Below, one piece after another: positions 38,801-49,001 of a stretch of 64,000 nucleotides of DNA; the first letter of the stretch is position 1; every line of letters starts with the position of its first letter. Made by a program: the position numbers and the translations under genes. Source of the DNA: Scortum barcoo (lineage: Eukaryota > Chordata > Actinopteri > Centrarchiformes > Terapontidae); contig CM041551.1 of NCBI GenBank assembly GCA_023238725.1, forward strand, positions 9,041,759 to 9,105,758, written 5' to 3'. The notes under the pieces were generated by a model that was given only the letters and a program-made list of their open reading frames with translations, did not search any database and was not told the origin of the DNA.

Positions 38801-41442
38801 CCCTCATCATCTCACTTTATGGTGACAAACAGGAGGTTGCCCAAGTCACATGTCCCACTTTAAAGATATTAGACAGAGTCACTGCAGACTATTTTAGGTT
38901 AACTGTTTTAAATTCCCAAAATATTCAAATGTAGCTGCAGCTCTTTATAATGGATTGCTGTTATGGTGCACTGTGAGTTGATTTTCTCTCAGATTTGGCC
39001 AACTGATCAACTTTTAAACTTGGTAGTCCAGCCCTGATGTGGTGCGGTAATGAAAGGCAGGCTTCTTTTAGATAAAGCTGTAAATATCAAGGCAACCAAA
39101 GGCACATCCTTGTGCACACATCCTCGGGGTGCACAAATAATAGTCATTTAATTAGACCTAATTGACCCTACAGATAATTCTATTTTTAATTTTGATGATT
39201 CCCTCCCCCACTCTGCGCTTATTATTAGTTTTTCTTCTTTATTGTCCTGTTCCAGTGAAGCCAAGAAAAATCATTTATCATAATCACTTTTTTTGATGAT
39301 TCCAGCATACAATTTATTTTCTTTCAGCATTCGACTGTCTTTTTTTTTTTTTTTTTTTATCTCTGTGTAATATTTAAGTCGGTTTTTGACATTTTAGGTT
39401 AATCACGTGACATTTTTGGATACTTAAATCATGGCCCACATATTGGAAACTTTTTTTTTTTCATGTTTGCCCAAGTCTTTGTGGGAAGATGGGATGGTAT
39501 ATCAAGGTGTTTCCATGGCGATAAGGGTAATGTGTCAGGGTCCCTAGAGTTTAGGCCTGGAAAGGTCCTGACTGATAAGCAGAATGAAAAAGTCAGCAGT
39601 TTGGCCAGTGCCATCCCATCCGTGTTTTCACCCCTAACCTGTCTGCTCCTCTCTCCAATCTTGTCTTCAGTCTGCTTCTGCTTCCCCATCCTCCATCTTT
39701 TCGCCTTTGCACCTGCTTAATACCTCACCCTGCTATTTATACCTGCGTCTGCAAATGCCATCTCTTTCATCCCCCATTATTCTCCATTTACCTAATTTTT
39801 TACTAACTTTTGTGTTGCTATTATGCTCTACTTTTGACATTTATTTTCACCCTGCCCTTGCTTTCCGTCTATTAGAGCCTCACTTATCCCCTTTTTTACC
39901 TTCCTTTATTTTACCCCTTTGGTTCCTTCCACCTGTGCATGTGTATGTGTCTGTAAAGTGTGGTGGATGAGACTCAAAAGGCATTTAACTGTGGAAAGCC
40001 AGTGTTAGTTGTTAACACTTTCCCTGAAAGAAGAAAGAAATATGTGATTTTTTTTATGCTGCAACCCTCTGTTTTAACAGTACAGTGAAATAATGATGCA
40101 GTGATAGATGAGAAGAGAATAGATGAAGGTTTTTTTTATGTTGTAAAAATAACTAATTAGCAGGGAAACATAATAAAACTAAGCTCTGTATTTTACATTA
40201 TTGCCATTTAAATGCACTCTATGGAGTTTTTAACTGGTTATGAAACACTTTCAATTTTATACAGGTGCCTCTTTATGACCTACAAAAGCAAACAAGACCA
40301 ACAGTGAGAAGATTGGCTATTTCTATTATTTTCTAATAGCCAATTATTACCAATGCTAACAACAAACGAAACAGCCCAGGGGTTTGCTCTGGCTGAATGA
40401 AGTAGCTTCAGGTCCATCTCTGGAGCTCCGTCCGCTGTCCTCCCAGCGAAGTATTCTCAGCGGACAGTGTACAGCCTTTGTCCACGGGGGCTGCCAAATT
40501 CAACACAAAATGAAAAGTTCCACTGGGCAGCTTTGATTTGTTGTATGACGGCTTACGTTGTGATAAATAATATTTTGCTGTGTATTATAGGTGGACACAC
40601 TCCGGACTGAGCTGGAGGGGATACGGTCTGACAATGCAAACCTTCGCCATGAGAGTCAGCTGGTCATGACTAATGTCAACCGTTGGATTACTGAACAAAA
40701 GTATGACCCCTGTGGTGTGTTCTTTTTATGGTATATTACATTTTCATATGAAAAGCTTAAAATTATTAATTAATAGCAATCTTATCCGTGTGCTATATAT
40801 TTTTTTCATCAGCAGTGTTTTTTACATTTTTCACACTGTAAAACTCATAACCACTGAATGAATGATAAATAAGACATTATTATATTAGTGTTTTGCATCT
40901 AGTGTCCTCTTATTAGTGCTGCAAAATGTACTGTTTAACTGGCAGATGTGTATACTCTCATAAAAATCATATGTAGTTTGAAAGTTCCTCATTATACTTA
41001 AAGTATATGTCTTTTCCTGTCAGGGCTTCCAACGAGAGCCTCATTGCCCAGATGAAGGCCCAAAACAAGGTGTTGCTCATTGTCACTGAAGAGAAAGAGT
41101 GCGTATTGATTCCAGACTTTTAGGCTGACTACTTCATTGACTGTATCAATGACTGGTGTTTTTGCTCGTTTGTGGGCGTGGAAGTGTGTGTGTCACTTCT
41201 GTGTGGTATATTTGTTTACCCAAGATCCCTAAATATGAGGAAAAAGAAAGCCACACCTGCAAACTAGGTCACCTTTCCCACCAGAGGAGTTTGGTGCGAT
41301 TATGTATGTGTGTGCATATACAGTGTGTTGTAACGTGTTAGGAGTGATTCAGGTGAACTCTTTGGCGTACTCGCACCTGACAGTAGCTCCGCATGTCTGC
41401 ATCATCATGACTCTCACGCACACACACACACACACCACACAT

Positions 41443-41475
<33 letters not shown>

Positions 41476-44400
41476 CACAGACATGGGCGTGACATATTCC
41501 TCTTTGCAGAGATCAAAGCGGTCTAGCCGTCTTCTGTCATCCCAACCCCCCCCCCCCGTGGTGCCATACAGTGTCTGCTGCTTCGCCTCCGTCGCCTAAC
41601 TTGAGTGTTTGTATGTGTGTGTGTGTTTTGTTCTTATGTTTTTGTTCTGGTAACCTGTAGCAGTGGCAACGGTCTTTATACACCTGGAACACACTGGCTG
41701 CATGAAGATGTGTTTTATGGAGCGTTTCTTCCTTATACTCATCACCTGCCCTGAATATACAGAAACAGGATATTTCTACTTCCCTACCCATTGAATAAAA
41801 CTATTTCAAGCTTCTGATGTGTAGTATAGTAGTGCAATAAACATCTGAATAAGAACTTATTTTGATACTTCTGAATGAGAACTGAGAACTGGTGGCATAA
41901 TAAAATACTGAAATAAATAGCCACAGAGGTAATGGCATTTCATTAGAATGGATCATGATGTGTGTGTGTGTGTGTGTGTGTCAGAACTAATGTCTGAACC
42001 GCTAGTTAAAGGCCATCCTGCAAGCAGAGACACCTCTGCCGTTGCGCGACAGAGTATTTTGTCTGCCATGTTAACGAGAGTCTCTTGATGATAATAGGTG
42101 TCTGTCTTCCTCTGTGTGTGCCGCTCTCTGTATATTTCTTTGTTTAACTCTGTCTCTGCATCTCCCTCGCTTTCTCAGACATCTTCAGGAGGCTAATGAC
42201 ACATTGAAGGCGGAAGTAAAGAGACTGAAAGAAGTGGCGGATGAGAGGGAGAGGCACATGGAACGCTTCAAGGTGAACAAGTGCAGAGTGGGACTACAAA
42301 CAAGGAGAGACAAAAGAGAGTCGATCGCAAACCGGTTTATTTTTCATTTTATAATTATTTTTGCAGGCCCAGATGCGAGACCCGGGCATCCGGCAAGACG
42401 AGAGAACGTGAGTCATCTACCCGTGTGTGACCGCTTTTGACATAGAAGTGCACGCATTTGTGCGCATCCACCAGCTGATCAGAGTTTAGCATTCACATCC
42501 AACAAAAGTGTTGCCCACCGTGTTTCGCTCTTTCACACACAATCTAGCCCGAACAAAGCTGATGATGATAATAACAGCTGGAGTGCCAAGTTGTGAATGA
42601 AACACCCCGTGGGCCTAGCCACCTGTGTGTGCTCGTGTGCGTGTGTGTGTGTGCGTGTCATGTCTCTTCTTGAATACGTTATTCATGCTGGGCCTTTAAC
42701 AATGATTACACTCCAATCAAGGGCCCATCCTCTCCTGCCTGCCACCCCCATGGCTGTCAAATAGCATTCATCAATAGAGAGGAGATATATTTATTATGTT
42801 CATTAAGGCAATTAAAATGAATGTGGCACAGATGGGATTGGGTGTAGGATGGAAGTGAGAAAGGAGGGTGTGTGCATGTGGGAGAGGGTGTTTGTGGGGG
42901 CACCTGTCAGCGGCAGTACTCCCCATACCCCCAGTGTGACCCCTTGAGGTCTCCCTCATTAACAACCACCCCCACCCCACCCCACCCTTTCCCACCTCAC
43001 CCCGATTTACGCACATGCACACGCTCATGTTGCACCCCTCCCCTAACGAACCACCAGGCTCTGTTTCCAAAACGGATCAGATTTGTTTTGACTAGGGTAG
43101 GTCTCCAATGCTATTCAAAGCTGTCAGTCATTTTAATGATATCATTAAGGGGCCGCGACAGAAAGATGAATCGCTTTTCTTTGTCTTTCCCTCATAATTG
43201 CGAATGAGCGAGAGAGAGGAACAGAGCGAGAGAGGCAGTTCATATAGATGTATGCATAAGAGGGGTTTTGATTGAGCGAATATAATAACATGGAACGAGA
43301 TAAAAACAGTGAATGAAAGCCTCTTCCATACTGTCTCCCCATCCATTCTCTCTCCCTTTTTCTTTATTATGAGGATTCCTAATTTATTTCATTTCATTAT
43401 TGTACTGGCCCCCACACACACACCTACACTAAATGCCATATGTATGAATATCATACATCTATAAGGCAACAGATATGTCATGATATTTGCATGGTAGCCA
43501 TATACATGCAGTGTATAAAACTCATTACTGGAGGCAAAGGGGGTATCTTCACAGTGTCTCTCCACTGTCACTATCACTGACAGCAATCAAAACGGCGTGA
43601 AGGTTTTGTCATTAGATATGCCTTTATTAAAGAAATGTATTATGATTACATGGCCTACTGTTCCAAGGCAACTGGCGTGTCACAGCTTCACATTGTGGAT
43701 CGCATTTTGCATCAGGAAGGCCTGAAGAAAGGACAGGAATGGAGGATATAGACATTTAGATCGATAAAAGAAACAGGCCTGCTGTATTTACTTTGGAAAA
43801 GTTGTTTTAGGAGCAAAGTAAGTGAATATTGCCAAATTCAAGGATGTACCTCATGAAAGAATATGTACAATTTTCAGTTTTTGATTGACTAATTAAATGT
43901 TTTTATAAATTTGCATAAATCTACTTCAGAATGTTTTAATCCATCTTATATAATGAATAATATATATAATATATAATATATAATATAATATATAATATAA
44001 TAATGATCTCCAGATCTCAGCTGTTCAGATCCATTCTGGAGTTGTTCTGGAGCTTTCAGTCATACCACAAAATCGTCCTCTCCAAATGGAGTTGCCCAGT
44101 TGTCATGGACTTGTAGCTGTTATATGTACATTTTTTTCTGAGCACCTTTAGGGCTTCTTGTCCATGTTGCAAAGTTCATTCTTGTACCTAGATAACAGGA
44201 GAAAATAATCTCACCACAAGGACCATTTAGTAGTATTGACAGCAAAAAACTACAAAACTAAGACGCCCGTTGTTTCAAAATGTGTTGTATTAGGAAAGAA
44301 AAACAATGCTCATTTGTCTTAAAAACTAAAAAGAAAGTACTCTCTGAAGGTGCTACTGTACGTTTGAGCATTGTGTGTTTTCCAAACATTTTCTGCTGCT

Positions 44401-47153
44401 CAGGAAGGAGAATGCAAGTTGTCCCGCTGTTCCCTCTCTGTCTGCCCTCCAGAAGTGTTTAATTTGAAGAACAAGTGAAGTAAAATCCAAATGGCATGCA
44501 ATTCAATGGAGAGGGGATGCAAATGTGTTCCTCAGCAGCAGTTACACTCCAGTCTCAAATTAATTAAATGATTTGTTATCAAAGTCTTTCACATTTTACC
44601 TCAGATAATATCTGAAAATATTAAAATAGCAGTGCACAGTGAAATGCTCTAAGTGGTGGAAGCAGAGATCATTGCTGTTTGCTGTGACTGTCTGACACAA
44701 CCCATGTGGGGGAAGTGCTCATAAAGCATCAGGCTTCATCAGTCGCACCACTAACAATGTGCTTCCAATTAAGAGCACCCAGTGATCACAGCAGAGGATT
44801 TGTCCAAACACAGAAAACTAAAGTGACAGAGAAACAGAGAGCAGAGATAAGAAGCAGACTGTGTGAGGAGACAGTCAAGTCTTGCATAAAATTTGAGATG
44901 AGAGCAGTAAATAAGAAAGATGGGAGCGAGATTGGAGCAAGAGAGGAACCATGTAGTTTATTGCCTGGTTTAGAGAGCATGGCAGCTTGGCTTTGACACT
45001 AATGACTGTGATTATACACACACTGATTAGGTTAGGCCGCTAATTACACACATCCATATTTGCATGTAAACACAGGAACACATGTTTACACAGGCGTCAT
45101 GCCAAGCACTCGGCGCATCGCTGCCTTCTCACATCGGGTGCATAAATCTCACACAGTTGTCTCAGCGGCGGTGATGTTTCATGATCTGCTGAAGACCACA
45201 TTACCATCTAGGAAACAGCTTAAATCATGTGAAGAAACTGTGGAGATGTGGTGCTTTGGATTTTATAGAGTTGGCCTGTGCTTAAAGTTTATGCCTTCTG
45301 TTTTTTCCTTCGCTGTTGCAATGCAAAGTGGCGGAGCTCATCTTTTAAAAGGCATTTACAATTTAAAAGATCAAAGGAAATTTCTGCATTTCTTCTGATT
45401 AATGTTCTTTGTATCATGGTTATGGTGTGAAATTAAAAGATTTGGAAGGGTCAGTAGCAATTACGTTCAGTTTATAAGTGTCATTTTCAGGAAATGAGGT
45501 TTCTTAAAAAAAAAAAAAAAGAAATGCTTACATTGGCCTGACTTAATTGGGTAGTTGGTTAATAGGCAGTGATTCAGATTATGTTGTCAGCTGGTGTATG
45601 TATGGAATTTTTTTCAATGAATTCTTGTGATACATTTGTACATATTTGAGCATGTTTAACAAAAATATTTATACAGTAACTGTCTACACACGCACACAAA
45701 TATATACACACACCTTTTTGCTTATGCTTCACTACTGTTTTTGTTTGTCTTCTTTTTGTCTGCTTTTAGCGTTCTATTAGGTGTTTTAACTCGGTGCTGT
45801 AACTCAAGGTTGCATCATTATCCACAGAAAAACTAAAAGAGAACTCCCCGTCAAGAGATTGTGGAAATCGTTCAGCAGATAGTGTTTTTATGCAGTGATG
45901 TCGCTGTCATTATTGTTTATGTTGCTGTTATTGTCTCTTGGTTGAGGTTTACCATAGATGGTTACAAATACAAGGGAGCTGAATGGTTCCACTAATGAAT
46001 CTCATAAACTTTTCAGGCAAAAATGTCAGTTCACATATTAGCATCTCCCTCAAGTGTCTCCTCAGATCTTAAATGTTTTAAGTTATGGCTAATAGGGACA
46101 AAAGTTTGCGTGTGTGTGTGTGTCTCGGTTTACCCCCGTCTACAGGAACAATAATGCCATTTATTAGCGTTTCGATGAGCGTGCGCGTCTTCTCAACTGG
46201 AGCAAAGCGGGGCTGTCTTTCCATCCACTGCTCTGATAGAAAATCCCAGCTTGCTCTTTTATAAGAAAATTAACATTGGGGAGGTACAGTGGTACTCTAA
46301 TGGGCTAAGAAGTCTTCAATAAAGTATTTAGAAGGTTTTTTCCGAATGCTAACTGGACAGGTTCACTGGGGCATGAAAGAAAGAGCGTAAAGCGGGGGCA
46401 GCAAGCTCTTCAGCCCGTACAGAGCACCATTATCCACCGTCGTTAATTTAATAGACATTCCTTAAGTCAGCCCTGGGTCTGAAGATGGCAGACCCTAACA
46501 TTTGTTTGTCATTTCCCAAAACGTTTTTAATAAACAGTTAAAATCTTAAATGGCTTCTTGTACTCTTAATGTTCCCTGGCTGCGGTTGCGTTCGTTTTGT
46601 TTTTGTATTTATTTATATATTTATTTATTTTCAGTTTTATATGCGCTTTCGTGTATAATTTAATGATTTCTGGAACCCATTTGCTCACCCATCTTTGAGG
46701 TTAGTAATAAGTTATAATGAAGAAGGTTGTAATGAAGATGATGGACGCCAACTTCTTTATGCCCGAGATTGCGAGGACATTTGATTGGAGCTGTTTTTGT
46801 CTCGCAAATACCCATCATTGTACAAAAATGCTGAAGTTAAAAGTTTGCCATAGCAGGAGCAAGTGTATACTTATTATGCTATTTATGGTAAACTACACAT
46901 GAGCCAGAGAGGTAAAGTTTTTATTATTCTGTTTTCTTAAAGTACTACAGGTACTAAGATTTACTGCAAAGACGCATCAAAGTTAACGTCTCATATATTG
47001 TTGTTTTTGTGTGTGTGTGTGTGTGTGTTACAGCATGGAAAAGCAGAGTTCTGTAGCTCTAAACCTCAGCAAAATCGAGGACATGCAGACCAGGCTGGGC
47101 TGCGAAGCAACCTGGAGGCTATCGGAATGCTAAATCAACAAGTAAGAGCACAT

Positions 47154-47211
<58 letters not shown>

Positions 47212-48962
47212 CTAAATGCATGCACACACACAGACACACACACCAGGTCCTGGCAGTCCTTTTACTTTTGCCGACAGATACAAACACACACCCACACGCC
47301 GGCCCACCTGCTGTTGAGCTCACACAGAAGAGGAAGCTTTCATGCGTCCAACTTCAAACACACACGCGCACTTACACACAGACATCCATTTCCTCTTCCA
47401 ACGATAAAAGTGAAAAGTCGGCAGCAGGGTGGGGGTGTGTGCGCGGTGTGGGGAAGGGGGGACAAATCGTATCGGGAAAAAGCAGTGACGTTTCTTTCCA
47501 CTGGTAAATGATTTCCCTTTCATGAGACTGAGAGAGGGATGTATATCAATACAGCCGTGCTGATCTCTCCGTGACAGCATAGGGAAATGGCCCGCTGTGA
47601 TAAAACAATGTGGAGGAAAAAACACAGAGGAATATTCTGAGGAAAAGCTGACATTTTTTACTGTGTTGAACTTCACAAGAGTCAACAAATCACCAAAGGA
47701 GAGACGAATCAAAAGTACTCCTCAGCCCCCTCAGTTCTCCAAACTCCAGGGCCTGGGGAGCGGCTCTCCCGACTTTTGTTAGTCTGTGGAATGGCCCGCT
47801 GATTGACGGGGTGCGACAAAAGCTGGTACTTGTTGAAGTTTTAATGTTAGTGTTGTTGTTTTGTTTTTTGTTTTTTTAAAGCGAAAAGCAAATGGAATTA
47901 GCAACATGTATGAGACAGTGGATGGTGAAGCAGGGGAAGAGACTGACAGAGGGAGAAAGAGAGAGGTGTTGTTTAACAGATCAGGTGTGTAATAGCGCCT
48001 CTTAATCTCTAGTGTGAATCATTACACACATCGATCCAACATGGACAGTCTACGCACACACAAACATACAAGCACAGTTGGAGAGGATATAGGATATGGG
48101 CAGTTCATTTACGCAAGGCTGTTTGCTTCACTGTCCACTGGACACACACACACTCGCATACACACTCTTTTTGCACACACATACAGATATCGGTAAAGGA
48201 GCTGAATGGAATGTCTCAGTTTATCTGTGTGAGAGGCGTTCGGTTATAAATCAGGTCTGTGTCTCTGCTTGGGATCAGTCTCATTTACTCACAGTCACAA
48301 ACCGGTTTAGTGCTGTTGCTTCCTCGCTCGCCCACAGGCGCACAGGATTCACTCGCTTTACAATGCACGCACGCATGATTTCCATCAGACTGTCAAGCAA
48401 ATTTCATGCAAACTTTTGAAATGTCACACAAAATTAGACGTAAATTAAGTGATTTTTCCATCAGCCGGGATGAAGATGAACATCAGCGGGGGGAAGAAAA
48501 AATTAGATTCTTTCAAGACTCGATTAGCATTAGGCGAGCTGTTATTGTGCTTTAGTGCCAGCTAATGTCCAGGTTGTTTCATGCTTTCATGCAAAGATGA
48601 AAAAGAGATGCATGACGCAATATTCCAGTGCGCCTCAAGCAGCTGCGGGGAGTGATGAATTGACAGGTTTGCACAATATTTCCAAATTTCCAAAACATCT
48701 TTTATACTGTTGTTTTCAATGGGCAGATCGTTCTACGCCTACAGATCCAAAACTCTATTCAAAAAGAACCAAATTTGAAAACTTTTTTTTGCCAAAGAGA
48801 AGAAATTGGCTCAAACTTTGCCATCTCTATTCAACTTTCTAGCTCAGTAATTTTCATCATTTGTATTAACATACTTGAATGGAAACCCAGCTTTTCAAGT
48901 GGAAAAAAGTGCAAACACCATGCACCATCAATAAAACACTCCCCTCCGTGTCTTTCTATGTC

Positions 48963-49001
<39 letters not shown>

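Larger units (their letters stand above)
30413..40590 (+). other. Intron 16, about 10.2 kb, the largest
   Basis: No further exon is supportable, though a short one could hide here because both flanking exons are phase 0. It contains at least four interspersed repeat remnants (31760-32029, 32235-32440, 33536-33700, 34675-34998), a (GT)n tract at 35809-35839, several T runs, and CNE-like stretches at about 36840-37270 and 38200-38300. At 40312-40344 there is a 10-bp perfect inverted repeat. Confidence 0.7.
42408..47033 (+). other. Intron 20, about 4.6 kb
   Basis: No exon seen. CNE-like, TAAT-rich complex sequence occurs at about 42660-42840 and 46230-46470. There is an AT-rich irregular repeat at 43959-44003, an A run near 45505, and a GT tract immediately before exon 21. 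Confidence 0.7.

Noticed and set aside
47152..47511. Open frames starting with a His-Thr repeat
   Set aside because: They are translations of the CA/TA microsatellite after exon 21, with no splice or coding support.
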